DNA from: Blastocladiella britannica
Lineage: Eukaryota; Blastocladiomycota; Blastocladiomycetes; Blastocladiales; Blastocladiaceae
Assembly: GCA_025349905.2 (NCBI GenBank)
Contig: MU624586.1
Span: 1 to 45,809 of the forward strand
Length of the DNA stretch: 45,809 nucleotides
Reading direction: 5' to 3'
Made by a program: the position numbers and the translations under genes. Below are positions 21,301 to 32,457 of this stretch, piece after piece; the stretch's first letter is position 1, and each line of letters opens with the position of its first letter. The notes below the pieces were generated by a model that saw nothing but the letters and a program-made list of their open reading frames with translations, was not told the origin of the DNA and did no database searches.

Positions 21301-22389
21301 GCAGTACACGATCGAGCCCACAAAGTCGGCAAGGGCGCGTGCAGGCGCTGCCGAGAGCGGGGATGCGGTGACGGTCCGGCGGACGGCGCGCGCAAACTCG
21401 GCGAGCGGCTCGAGTGTGTGTGGGGTTTCCTCTTCCTGGTCATCGTCCTCATCGCTGTCGTTGCTGCCGTGAGCCGAGCCGGCCACTGTGGTGGCGTCAT
21501 CGTCGCTGCCATCGTCATCGCCCCTGTTTCTGCTGACAGTGGGGGTAAGGAGGTCAGCCCCCTTGTCCATGGACATGGCGGCGGCCACGGCCGAGTCCAC
21601 ATCCACGTAGCGGATCGTGATGACGTCGGGACCCACCGAGGCCAGTCCTGCTGGCCGGGGCGCCGTCGACACGTGCGATCCGGGCAGAAAGTCGGTCGCT
21701 GCGCCACTTCCAGGACCTCCGGTACCGCTTGCAGTGCTGCTTGCATTGTTATTACTATTGGCGGCACCAGGGCCGGCACCAGGGCCGGCACCAGCGGCTG
21801 CTGCAGGAACAATGGTCCGCGATGGCCACGAAGTCCAGATGGAGACCTGTCCGGGGAAATTGGACGCCAAAAATGCCTGGGGATGTAGATTGTGCAACGA
21901 TGAGGGTGACCCGGTGCCAACGGCGTGCACCAGGACCGCATCCATGCGCTGGCCAAAGTCGGGCCGACGCCCATCGGTGCAGAATCCGTCCGTGTCGGCC
22001 TCGGGAGCAGCAGGGCACGATGCGCGAGCTGACGCCGGTGGGAGCCGCGGGCGGGACGGGGTGGCAGCCGAGTTGAAGGTGGCAAAGTACGGTGGCGGCA
22101 TGGGCGTGTCCAGGGCGGAAAGCGCGGCATCTGAGAGGTGCGCACGAGTCGACAGGCCGCGCCAATCAGCCAGAAGCAGCGGGTGGCACGCGTGCAGCAG
22201 TGCCTGCATGGCCAGGTGCACCATGACGAGGTTGTTTTCGACCACCATGCGGAGCAGGACCGCGAGGTGTGGCGGGATGGCTGCGGCCAGGTCCTTTACC
22301 GGCAAGTGGGCCGACATGCGGACTGGTACGCGGTCATTTTTGTCCTCGTCGTCGTTCCCAGCGCCGGGCGATGACGGAAATGGTTGCAT
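18356..22389 (-). CDS. Large zinc-motif protein of unknown function
   Basis: Three exons: 22389-20236, 20175-20028, 19968-18356; 1304 residues with phase closed. The N-terminal 100 residues form a helical domain (HLAVLLRMVVENNLVMVHLAMQ). A middle domain (SIVYCIHLPVDRISRV, then DLLVFEMAAPPVF) follows long acidic and Ser-rich linkers. A four-Cys zinc ribbon uses CERC (MRCERCRLL) and CDRC (STCDRCGTDIL). A second cluster, WHCSLCRKCSPVDSHHCPSCNQC, packs six Cys and two His like the Cys-rich half of treble-clef or DHHC-type fingers, without the catalytic DHHC or membrane helices. The remaining C-terminus is acidic, Pro/Ser-rich and disordered. No family was recognised. It may be a scaffold or ubiquitin-related factor, but nothing proves that. 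Confidence 0.75.
21766..21795. repeat. Short 12-bp tandem repeat in coding sequence
   Basis: The unit GCACCAGGGCCG is repeated nearly three times and encodes Gly-Pro-Ala-rich GAGPGAGPG in a disordered linker of the zinc-motif protein. It preserves frame, as expected of coding microsatellites. Confidence 0.6.
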
Positions 22390-22825
22390 CTTTGTATTTT
22401 ACAAAAAAAAAATTAAAGACCTGACTGTGGCTGCATGCGTGTATTTCCCACTCACAATGCCCAAATATCCGCCACTTGAGAACGAAACGTGTCAATTTGC
22501 AAACAACGAGCCACAAGAGAACAAAGAGAAAAAGGGTATGGACAAGTCTATTAACACCGTGTACTACATCGGAACGATCGCCTGCTGCAGTGAACCTGGG
22601 AGAAGGGGACGAGTGTGCACAACTGGGAGGAAGGGAGGTAGGGTTTTTTTTTTTGGAACGTTTGTCGGAAAAGAGAGTCAAGAGTTGTAAGGATCACACG
22701 TTTTTTTTTGTTTGTGGAGTCGCGGCGCTGCTGTTGGAGGGGAGGTGGAGAAAGAAGGAAAAAGGGAACGCCATACAAGACACGCGCCGCTGAGAGTGAA
22801 AGTAAGTGAGAACGTGGAAAAGAGA
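22390..22825. other. Intergenic region, promoter of zinc-motif gene and 3' end of Ecl1-like gene
   Basis: Both flanking genes read leftwards, so this 436-nt gap combines the 3' untranslated end of the Ecl1-like gene with the promoter and leader of the zinc-motif gene. It contains several A or T homopolymers (near 22401, 22646 and 22701). I see no coding exon, tRNA or clear motif in it. Confidence 0.4.
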
Positions 22826-23273
22826 TCAGCGGCGGGAGGTGTGACCCAAGGGCAGAGCAGCGGATCCAAGCGTCAAGGCGGGAATCGACCACGACTGGGA
22901 ACTGGTCGTTGACATCTGCGACGCAGTATTGGACGCCGGGGGTGACGAGGGGCCATTGCGTGGCGAGTTGCTTGGCGAACCGTACATGGGGGAGCTTGAC
23001 GATGAAGTGGTGGACCCACGACGACCTTGGAACGACGGGAACACGGTGGTGGCACCAAACGCGGGCGATGAGGATGCCGACGACGTCACAGGCCGGTCGT
23101 GCGCCGAGCGCAATGCGCGGGCGAGATCCACGCGGCGGCAGAGCTGTAGTTTGTAAATTTGTGAGATTCACTGGATGCTGCATGCATGCATAGGGAAAAA
23201 AAACGCATACCTCTGAGCAGTAGACGCCACCAGCAGTGTGCTTTTCGCAGACGAGGCAGAAATCAAGGTCCAT
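22826..23273 (-). CDS. ECL1: Ecl1-type small zinc protein
   Basis: Two exons, 23273-23211 and 23143-22826, give 126 residues. The N-terminus MDLDFCLVCEKHTAGGVYC, then SELCRR, fits the fungal Ecl1 family signature MDLD-C-x2-C plus YCS-x-xC. Four Cys at positions 6, 9, 20 and 24 can bind one zinc. The intron falls between E and L of this motif and the split codons agree. The rest is Ser/Pro-rich and probably disordered. In yeasts Ecl1 proteins extend chronological lifespan and respond to nutrient or zinc limitation; that role is transferred from the family. It is divergent from DUG2 across 600 nt. Confidence 0.72.
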
Positions 23274-23873
23274 TTTGTTGTTGAATATTATTTGATGTGC
23301 GCGGTCGTTGTCGTCGAGCAGATTGTGGGTTAGTAAAAATAATCGAGGAGCGGGGATGGCCGCCCTTTTGAAGCTTTTTGAGTTCAGTTCAGTTTGCAAA
23401 CGCACGGTGTATTGGGTGACTGCACGTTGTTAGCGGTTCAAGAACGCCCACTTCGACGGGTCCAACTCCACGTGCGGGACTTTGCGAAATTACTGGTGGC
23501 GCAGTCAAATTGACTCCGAAATTTCCCTTCACAAAAGTATTTTAGTATGCAACCTTGCATCCAACAAACACATCGACAAAATGCCGTCAAAGGCAAATGC
23601 AAGAACGCAATGCAATGCATTCAACTCAAAGAATAACTCAAAAAAAATGAGCAAAGTTCATGCTTTCTCATGATCAGATGCACTTTTGCATGCAAATCCC
23701 CCAAAACAGAAATAAGGGACCTTTGATCCGCGCGTGTGCCCCGCGGCGATCGTCTCACTGAATGGAAGAGAACATGAATGGATTGGCGAGCACGCTATTT
23801 TAGACCCTCCCCCTCTCTCGCTTGATGGCAATCGATTCCATCACAGAAGCGAGCAAACCAACGAATACGAACA
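23274..23873. promoter_or_regulatory. 600-nt divergent promoter region of ECL1-like and DUG2
   Basis: This is the longest divergent gap in the window. It is much AT-richer than its surroundings from about 23500 to 23720. It is dense in TGCA and ATGCA words (GCAATGCAATGCATTC near 23610, TTTTGCATGCAAATC near 23690), some palindromic. Repeated palindromic words suggest transcription-factor sites, but no factor can be named. No coding exon was seen. Confidence 0.4.
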
Positions 23874-26800
23874 ATGGCACGCACCCCACCACTCTCTTCC
23901 GGACACACCCTCTCGCTGTCTCGCTCCGGTGGCGTGGGCCCTGGTACCTCCTCATCGACTGGCTCGCGGTCGCGGAAAAAGTCGCATCGCGGTCGACGCA
24001 CACTCACCCGCACCACGTCGTCGTCCTCGTCACCATCGATATCGACTGGACCGCACCCTCCAACCGCGGTGGTAGCAGAACCATCACCCGAAGCCGCCGT
24101 CGGCGCCGCCACCGATGCGGACGATGCTGCCAGCAACCCGCCGTGCCCGGCCCCATTGCGCGCGATCCACACGCTGGACTTGCGCGGGTCCGAGACGCAG
24201 CCCACAGCCGTCGCTCTCACCCACGGCACTCTGGCGGTCGGGTGCCAAACTGGCCAAGTGTTGGTCCGTTTTTCTGAGTTTCTTTTGGTTCGATTGCGCC
24301 ATTGCCGTACTCACGTCATTTGTTAGCTCTATGACCCCAGCACGTTTGAACTGCGCGCCACCCTGGTTGGCCACGTTAGGGCAGTGCTCTCGCTGACATT
24401 TGCACCTGCGACGACGACGGGGCCAACATCACTGGTCAGCACCTCGGCCGACGGCACTGTGCGGGTCTGGGATCCGGTCTCGGCCCGGCCTCTCGCGGTC
24501 CTAATCGCCGCCGACGCCGGCAGCGTCTACGCGTCTGTGTGTGCCGCCGGCAAAATGTGGCTCGGCTGCCAAAACACGAGCCTCCAATGGGCAGACGACG
24601 TGCTCTTGACCAAATCGCAACAACAAGCGAACAAGGACATTCTCGCTGCGCGTGAATTCTCGTTTTTCTTTTCGGAACGCACGCTCGAGTCGTTTGCATC
24701 GTCGCAGTCCGAGCGCCTGCCCGCGATCAGCGTGGTCCCGGACGCCAATGTGCTGGCGCACGCACACGCGGGCTACATTTACGCGGTGGCCGCGCACGCC
24801 ACGCGGCCGTGGATTGTGACGGGTGCTGGTGACGGTGCCGTGCACGTCTGGGACGTGTCGAATGCCCCGCCCGTGCACGTGCGCAGCTACAGCATCGCCG
24901 AAAGCGCGGCCGACGACGCAGGGATCCCTGGCACCGCTGACATGGGTGTCACTGCGCTCGCAGTCTCTGGGTCGACTCTGTACGCCGGGTGCCAGGGCGG
25001 CACCATTGTCGTGTGGGACATGGACACGGGCGCGTGCGTCCGGCGCCTCGTCGAGCACCACGATGACGTGACGTGGCTCGGCGTGATTGATGCCTCGCAC
25101 TTGGGGACCGCTACGTCACCGTCGGCACCCACGAAACAGGACGGCAGTACCCGTCATCAAGATCACGTCCCACACCTACTGGTATCCGCCGGCATGGACG
25201 GCGACGTGCGTCTCTGGCGGCCGCGCGAAAACTGGTCGTGCCTCGCCATTGCCAGACCTGTCACCACACCGTCGACAACGACAGCAGCAGCGGTGCTCTC
25301 AGCGTCCATGACCGATGCTCGACTGACGGCCGTGTACTTGGACGGCACTTGCCGTATCTGGGAACTCCCCATGGACGTGATTGCCGACGCGACCGTTCTC
25401 TGCGCAGCGGCACCTGACTTGTCACCGAATCACGACACAACGGACCACATGTCGGACGCGATGCTCTTTGCACTACGGGAATGGATCTCGTTCCGCACCG
25501 TCTCGGGGGCGCCCGAGTTTGCCGAAGACTGCCGGGCCGGTGCCCAGTTTTTGCGGTCGGTCCTGACGCAACTGGGGGCCGAGGCGTCGCTGCTGGCCAG
25601 CGCGCCGGGCCACAACCCGCTCGTGTTTGGCCGGTTCCACCCGACCACATCCACCAAAAAGCCAACCATAGAAACACCACCCCATATCGTGATTTACGGA
25701 CACTACGACGTGGTCAAGGCCGAGCGTGCGTCCGGGTGGACGACCGACCCGTTCCAGCTCACGGGCCGCAACGGGATCCTGTACGGCCGTGGGGTCTCGG
25801 ACGACAAGGGCCCGATGCTCGCGGCAGTGTTTGCGGTCGCGGAGCTGGTAGCAGCCGGCGACCTGCATGCGACCGTCACGTTTCTGATCGAGGGCGAGGA
25901 AGAGTCCGGGTCCGTGGGGCTGCAGGCCGCATTTGATGCACACGAGACGGCGATTCTGGGCTCGCGCGGGCGCGCCGACGTGATTCTCATGTCCAACTCG
26001 TCATGGCTCGGAACTCAGCTGCCGTGCCTGGTGTACTCGCAGCGCGGGGTGGTGCATGCGGCAGTGACGGTGGAGGACGGCGTCGCGTACGACCGACACG
26101 CGGGCGTGGATGGCGGCAATGCCGCCACTGAGCCGTTGCCGGACCTGGTGCATTTGTTGTCGCACTTGACGGACCCAGCGGCTCCACGCGACCGGCGGGT
26201 CCGGATCCCGGGGTTCTACGATGGCGTGGCGGCTGAGCTGGCACCGGCCGACGAGGCGAAGTACGATGCGCTGGTGGCGCGTGTACTGGCGGCCGACGAC
26301 GCGCCGCCGCCCTCCGTCGAAGGGCACCGGTCGTGCGCGCTGAAACGGTCGCTCATTCGCAAGTGGCAGACGCCGTCACTGACCATGTCGCGGGTGACCA
26401 CGTCAGGCGGCGGACTCGACGGCCGCACGGTGATTCCGCACCGCGCGACCGCCCACATTTCGCTGCGCACAGTCCCCGGCCAGGACACGCAAGCGCTGGT
26501 GGCGCGGCTCCGGTCGCACCTGGCCGACGCGTTCGAGCGGCTGCAGCTGTCGCGCCTCGACGCCGAGGAGGCCGAGGGGTACTCGCGGCAGTGCGGCGCC
26601 GGTCGACCCGCTCCCAACAAGCTGACAGTCGACGTGACTACCGCCGCCGACTCGTGGCAGTCTTCGCCCGACCACCCGTGCTTTTTGGCGTGCGCGGCCG
26701 CCGTCGAGCGCGTGTGGGGGATCGAGCCGCTATGCGTGCGCGAGGGCGGCTCGACGTTGCCGCTGCACTGGCTCAAGCAACGCTTGGCTCCTTCTTCAGG

Positions 26801-26984
26801 TGGTAGTGGCGATAACGATGAGAATGTGGAAGTCCCGATTGTCAATGTGCCGCTGGCGCAGAGCACTGACCAGGCGCACTTGGCGCAGGAACAAATCTCT
26901 GTAAGGCATTTGCTGCAGGGCCGCGCCGTGATTCGCGAATGTGTGCGCAACCTGCAAGCGCATTTCCTTGGGCTGTCTCAATAA
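23874..26984 (+). CDS. DUG2: Dug2, WD40 plus M20 peptidase subunit of the glutathione degradosome
   Basis: Two exons, 23874-24263 and 24327-26984, give 1015 residues. In yeast Dug2 acts with Dug3 (and Dug1) in gamma-glutamyl-transferase-independent cleavage of glutathione. The N-terminal 95 residues are Ser/Arg-rich and disordered. WD40 blades follow (ADGTVRVWD, GDGAVHVWD, GTIVVWD, GDVRLWRP). The C-terminal half is an M20 metallopeptidase domain with VIYGHYDVVKAE, LYGRGVSDDKGPMLA and LIEGEEESGS, which carry the expected metal ligands. A bestatin-type dimerisation insert comes next, then a closing EGGSTLPLHW and AQSTDQAHLAQ with the last His. This WD40-M20 fusion is diagnostic for Dug2. The donor is GTCCGT. 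Dug3 is not in the window. Confidence 0.93.
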
Positions 26985-27194
26985 CATAAAATCTTTTTTT
27001 ATGGCGTCCTGTTTTTTGTACTTATGAAATGCCGGATCGGAGAGACATCAACAATAGTTGGAGGTACGCAAGATGCAACCACGCCTTGTTTCCTTTTGAT
27101 TCGGGCGGCACAGAGCCAAATTGGTTCAGGTCGCAATGGATCAAAAAGAACAAGACAAGACAGCAATGATCTACATTCAATAAAAACAAACAAT

Positions 27195-30100
27195 TTAAGC
27201 CGACGAGTTGGTCACGGTCGGCAGCGAGTGGCCGACACCGGCGCCCGTGGGGATCTTGGCCGGGGGAATCGACGGGGTGGTGGGCTTGGGGGCCGCGGCC
27301 GATGACGACGACGCGACCACGGGGCGCTTGACGGTGAACTTGGGAGACGCCCAGGCAGTGAACAGCGCGGCATCGAGGTTGTCGGGGTTCTTGAACGTCG
27401 TCGGCTGCACGTACTGGAAGCCAATGAAGTAGTCGCCATCGGGAACAACGATGCTCGCGGCCTTGGGGTCGGCCGACGCCAGCACGCTGCCCGTGAACGG
27501 CACCACCACGTTGGGGATCTTCTCCACAAACTCGTCCACGGTGATGTACCCGACAACCGACTTGTCGGACGCCTTGAACACGGTGGTGGTGAACTTGCGG
27601 ACCGGGAACGTAGTCGACAGCAGCACGCCGGGGGTCTGTGCGGCCGAGCTCAGATCGAACGTCGGCACCGACGAGCCATCAAAGGTCGGCGCACCGGGAG
27701 TCACCCCGAGGTTGGCGTTGGAAAGCACCGGGGCGTTGGCGCCAGTGGCGAGCACGGGGAAGGTCTTGTAGTCGCCCTGTTTTTGTTTTGTTTTTTGTTG
27801 TGTGCTGTCAGTCAATAGCATGCTCACAACCAACAACAACAAAAAAAAGAAGAAATCGTACCAAAATAACGGCGTATGGGACGTTCAAGTTCTTACGGTC
27901 CTTGGTCTGGAAGGTCACGTAGCCGCTGTACACCCAGTGGCCGTCAGCGGGCAGCTTGGTGATCAGGGGCGTGTTGGGGTCGACGGTCACCTTGACCTGG
28001 GTCGACTGACCGGCCTGAAGGGTCACCTGGGTCTTGTCGAACGTCACGCGAGCGTGGTTGTCCGAGAACAGGAAATTGGCGGTAGCGACACCGTTCTCGC
28101 CCAGGAACGACCGCGACGGCGTGTGCGCCAGCGTGTAGGTCTGCGTGAGCTTGCCCGAGTTGGTGACGGTGATCACCGCTGTCTTCTTGTCAGCCTTGGG
28201 CCAGTTGGGCGAGTCACCGAGCTCAAGCTTGGCCGGGGACACGACCGTCGTGCCAAAGAGCAGCTGGTACGCGTCGACAAGACCGGCGCCGACCTTGGCC
28301 ACCGACTCGACCGAGCCGGCAACGTTGCCCGGAACCGCCGAGGGACGAGCAGTGCCCATCAGGCGGCGCTGGTACTCGAGGTACGAGTCAGTGCCCTGCG
28401 AGGGGCCATTGACCTGCACGTAAAGCGCCGTCACGCCGGCAATGTACGGCGTGGCCATACTGGTGCCCGAGAGCACGCTGTACGAGCCCGACGCGCGCGG
28501 GTACGACGAGAAAATGGCGCCACCGGGAGCGGCAATCTCGGGCTTGATGCGCAGGTTCACGTCGAGACCCCACGACGAAAAGTCCGACGGCAGGCCCGCG
28601 TTGGCGTTGGGCACGTACGCCAGATCGGCGGTCGCCTTGAAGGTCACGCCGGGAGCCGCGGCCGCGGTCCACAGCTTCTGGCCCTCGGTGCCAGGGAAGA
28701 AGGCAACGGGGATCGTGATAGTCGGGCCAAGCGAGCCAGCGGCAAGAACCTCGGGCAGGCGGTTGTAGATAATGACACCTGAGGCACCGGCGGCCTGGGC
28801 GTTAGTCGCCTTCTCGACAAAAGTGCAGGTGCCTCGGCGGATAAGCGCCACGCCGCCCTTGAACTGGTCCGCCTTGAAGGGCGAGACGCCGGCGACGTTG
28901 CAGCCGTCAATGAGCGAGTCGTTGGGGAACTGCGAGCGGATCACGGGGAACGCCTTGTTGACCTCAAACGCAACATCGCTGTACGCGGTCGGGACCTGGT
29001 TGAGACCGGGAGCGCCGCTGATAATAGAGCTTCCCATTCCAACGAAAGTGTTGTCGTACGAGGCCACCGACAGGCCGAGCGACGACGTCGACGGCGACGT
29101 CACGTACGAGTAGCCGCTGGTGCCGCTGTTGGACGCAGCGCTGACCACGTAGGTGCCGCCCGCCGACAGCGCATCGACAGCCAGGCCCTCTGCGAAATCG
29201 GCGCCAACGTGACCGCCACCAATACTCATCGAAACCACGTCCATGGCGTCCTCGTATGCGCTCTCGAGGGCTGCAACAATCGTGTCCGTGCTGGTCGATC
29301 CGGTGCAGCCAAAGACTCGGTACGAAGCAAGGACAATGCCGGGGGCAACGCCCTCAAAGACGTTGTCGTAGCCGCCAGTGATACCAGCGCAGTGGGTGCC
29401 GTGACCGTTGCAATCCATGGGATCAGCATCGGGAACCGGAACGTCCTTGCCGGGGGTATTGGAGTCGTAGTTGTCTCCGACAAGATCGAGACCGTACTGG
29501 ACACGGCAACCGGGGCCCTTGAACTCGGTGCAAGTCTGGCCGGGGATCGCGAACGCGGGGTGCTGCCAGTCGATGCCAGTGTCGATAATGCCGACCTATT
29601 CATTTATTTGTCAGTACTCTATCAAGATCATAAAGGATATACTGCCACACCTTGACGCCCTCACCCCGGAGCGACGGGAACTGTGACTTGATCTGGGCAA
29701 CGTTGGTCATCTATACATAACATTTTTTGGGTTGAGTAAACGCATTCTCTCTCTCTCCCCGTCAAATACAAACAAAAAAAAAAAAAAAATTGCAAGCATA
29801 CGTTGTGGGGGAACATGGGCACACGCTGGGTCGGGATCGAGGCAACCTTGGAGATGGCCGCGGGCTTGGGCGACGGGTAGTGGAATTGGGGGAAGACCTT
29901 GAGAACACCGGGGGCGGCAGCGACCTTGGCCAAGTCCTCGTGGCTCTGGATCGTGACCGACGCGGCGTTAATGACGTTCTTGTAGGTGCGCGACACCTTG
30001 ACGGGGAGCTTGTTGTTGGCAACAAACGCCTTGAAGGTGTTGTGCTGCTCCACGGCGGCGGCCTTGACCGAGGATGCGGCACCGACGGTACCCTTCTTGA

Positions 30101-30266
30101 CGCGAGCGGCGGCGGCGGGGCGTGAGAACTGCACAATATACTTGCCCGACGCAAAGCTGCTAGCGCCCTTGGGGAGCGTCTTGGCCTCGACGATCTTGGG
30201 GTTGGCGGGGGCAGCCGACGAGAGGACGGCCGAGAGGGCGAGAAGGGCGAGGATAGAATACTTCAT
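27195..30266 (-). CDS. Secreted subtilisin-like serine protease (S8) with PA domain
   Basis: Four exons: 30266-29802, 29710-29651, 29595-27862, 27776-27195; 946 residues. A signal peptide MKYSILALLALSAVLSSAA leads to an I9-type propeptide (SGKYIVQFSRP, then VTIQSHEDLAKVAAAPGV). The catalytic triad is intact: Asp180 in GIIDTGIDW, His240 in NGHGTHCAG and Ser554 in SGTSMATPYIAG. A protease-associated (PA) insert lies between His and Ser (KGGVALIRRGTCTFVEKA, GVIIYN). A beta-sandwich of the Fn3-like C5a-peptidase type follows (LTQTYTLAHTPS, QVTLQAGQSTQVKVTVD). The last exon adds a further beta-rich region and a Pro/Ser tail. It is probably extracellular and self-activating. Introns 1 and 3 (91 and 85 nt) are longer than usual; intron 2 separates the propeptide from the Asp motif. 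Confidence 0.93.
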
Positions 30267-30759
30267 TTTTTATAGTAAGCTCCACTTCTATGTTCTATAT
30301 GAATCGAGCTTTTTCTTGGTGCAGACGAGTGGAGTGAGGAGGGCGACCCGTCCCTCTTTATGTCCGAGCTTGGGATTTGTAATGGGGAAAAATCCAATCT
30401 TCCCTCGCTTTGGCCACGCATTTCCGAGGATCGCGCAAGAGAGCGGGCACGAGTACGCGCGTCAGCTGCCCGTTAATATCGTGGCGCACATGCGAACAAA
30501 ACGTCACTTTTTTTCGGAGACTTGGCTTGTTTGTGGCGTAGAATATGCTGAGTTGGACCATTTCCCAGTCATCATGGGGACCTGGGAAATACTGGGAGAG
30601 TGAAGGTACTGTGGAGGAGACGCTGACCATCCGGAGCATCTGGCTCATCTCGGTCGGTGGTATAGAGCAACATGACCACGATTACCTGCTATACACTTTG
30701 CACGCATTCGGAATTGATTTTGACGCAAAAACATCATGCCCAGCGATTGTCATTTTCCT
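30267..30759. other. Intergenic region upstream of the protease gene
   Basis: This space holds the promoter and leader of the secreted protease (minus) and leads into the BAP31-like fragment. A short plus-strand open frame (about 30545-30760) has no recognisable product. Its right end may be a badly decayed extension of the duplicated BAP31-like gene, but I could not align it by eye. Confidence 0.35.
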
Positions 30760-31006
30760 GGACGGCGCGTCCATGACCGAGACTGAGATTGCCAAGCTCC
30801 GCGCCGACCTTGCCAATGCTGCCGTAATCAAGAAATATACCGAGAACACAAAGACCAGTACGCGGAGCTTGCTGATCGCGTCGCTGCGCTCGAAAAGTGG
30901 GCCATGCGAGTTGTAGAGACCAGTTTCACAGGTACCAGTGCGTCTGTAACCGGCGAAGAGATTGAACTAGAGCTTCGCCTCCGCACTGGCGTTGCTGCGA
31001 GCATTG
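30760..31006 (+). pseudogene. Partial, decayed duplicate of the BAP31-like gene
   Basis: The sequence repeats the last exon of the gene at 31337-32394. Here ASMTETEIAKLRADLANAAVIKK matches ASKTEAEIIKLRADLA and AAVIKKQA of the intact copy, at both DNA and protein level. A segment corresponding to AEKMSAD is missing. Just after it the frame shifts: YAELADRVAALEKWA aligns with YMELADRYAALEKRA in another frame. An in-frame TAG follows VV at 30914, and EIELELRLRTGVAAS echoes the C-terminal DIDLRRRSGVPAK. No start or upstream exons are apparent. It is clearly non-functional as a BAP31-like protein. Confidence 0.8.
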
Positions 31007-31336
31007 AAAATAAAAGTGGAGCCAATTTCAGGGCTGGAATCCGCCTTTTTTGTCGCTCAATCAACCTTTTCTTTCCGGTGCCTAGTGTGGTTCTTGTTGG
31101 TACTTCTGCAAGTTCGCTCATGAAGCATAGCATGGAGTTCCAGGCCGGGGGCATTGCCGCAGTGGGACTAGCCGTTTCCCAGATGCGAACGGGAGCGGAA
31201 CTGGGAAAAAAAACAGAAGGATCCGAATGAGGCACCTGAAAACGGAAGAGACACAACAGTGTGCGTGCCACGTATATTTCAGCTGGTTCTCAAAAAAAAT
31301 CTCTTTGACGCTCCAATCCAACATCAAAAATCAAAA
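31007..31336. other. Intergenic region before the BAP31-like gene
   Basis: This gap of about 330 nt holds the promoter and leader of the BAP31-like gene. An open plus-strand frame from the pseudogene runs through to about 31230 but has no recognisable product. No TATA box is certain; an A-rich leader (CATCAAAAATCAAAAATG) precedes the ATG. Confidence 0.4.
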
Positions 31337-32394
31337 ATGTCCATCCCGTACCAAATCACCTTTTACCTGCTGATTGCCGAGATCTCGGTGCTGCTGCTGC
31401 TGTCGGCACGATGGGCTCCTGTTTTTTACAATCCTTGAAAACCCATTGATCCCATATTAAAAATATACAGGTGCCCCTGCCCAATACCGTGCGCAAGTTC
31501 ATTGTCAATGTGACCACCTCCAACCTCTTCCAGCAAGGCCTGTTTTGGTTCCGTATTGGTGTCGCGTACGTTTTTCTCTCTACTTTACCACAAACAGAAA
31601 AACAGAAAAAACCTTATATACAACATTTCATGGTGTAACAGATTCGTCGGTATCCTGTTTGCCGACTCGTACATCCGCATGATGGGCGTTGGCAAGGAAT
31701 TCAGCCACCTGAAGGATCACTCGGCAGACGGCCACCACCACCACCAGCCCGTCTCGGCCGAGACCGAGGCCAACCTCAAGTCCAAGCTGTTTTACGCCCA
31801 GCGCAACGTGTACATTACTGGCTTTACTCTTTGTATGTTTTTTTTTTCTTTTTTTCATTCTGCGGACTGATCAAAAATGGAATGAAAAAAACAAAACAGT
31901 GCTCGCCATTCTCCTGAACCGCATGGTGTCGCTGATCTCGGAGGTGCTGAACTATGAGGCCAAGTCCAATGTCGTTGTCAAGCAGGTATGTCCATTTCCA
32001 CAGCTTTTTTTTTTGGCCATACCCTGACGAAAATGAACATCAGGCCGCCAACAACAACAAGCAGCTCTCGGAACTCGTGGACAACGCGTCCAAGACCGAA
32101 GCCGAGATCATCAAGCTCCGCGCCGACCTTGCTGCCGCCGAAAAGATGTCGGCCGACGCTGCCGTGATCAAGAAGCAAGCCGACAACAACAATGCCCAAT
32201 ACATGGAGCTTGCTGATCGCTACGCCGCCCTCGAGAAGCGTGCCGCGCGCGTCGCGGAGGAGCACGGGATTGCCCTGGACGAGATTCTGGGCGGCGGCAA
32301 GTCGGCCGGCAGCAAGACCAGTTACCCCGGCATTGCTGGTGGGGACATTGACCTCCGCCGCCGCTCTGGCGTCCCCGCCAAGAAGGAAGAGTAA
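31337..32394 (+). CDS. BAP29/BAP31 (Yet) family ER membrane protein
   Basis: Five exons: 31337-31420, 31471-31565, 31642-31832, 31900-31985, 32044-32394; 268 residues, similar to human BAP31 (246). These ER proteins sort membrane cargo. Three N-terminal membrane segments are seen: YQITFYLLIAEISVLLLLS, a segment from LFWFRIGVA to FVGILFADSY, and VYITGFTLLLAILLNRMVSL. The family signature is KLFYAQRNVYITGF (human KLFRAQRNLYIAGF). The cytosolic tail is a coiled coil (KTEAEIIKLRADLAAAEK, DRYAALEKRAARVAEEHG) ending in KKEE, a dilysine-type ER retrieval signal, as in BAP31. The lumenal or loop segment has a His run (DGHHHHQP). It is the intact copy of the duplicated fragment about 1.2 kb upstream and ends 63 nt from the convergent RRP45. 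Confidence 0.92.
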
Positions 32395-32457
32395 AAAAAA
32401 GCAAAGGTTAAACATTGTTAATACATACGCATATTTTCATTCCCCTCCTAAGCACTA

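Noticed and set aside
18356..22389. Weak resemblance of DLLVFEMAAPPVF...DDWTP to RNA-dependent RNA polymerase N-terminal regions
   Set aside because: No catalytic DxDGD motif or other polymerase core exists in the protein; the match is a few residues only.
24264..24326. tRNA B-box-like GGTTCGATTGC in the DUG2 intron
   Set aside because: No A box, acceptor stem or cloverleaf can be drawn around it; it is simply intron sequence.
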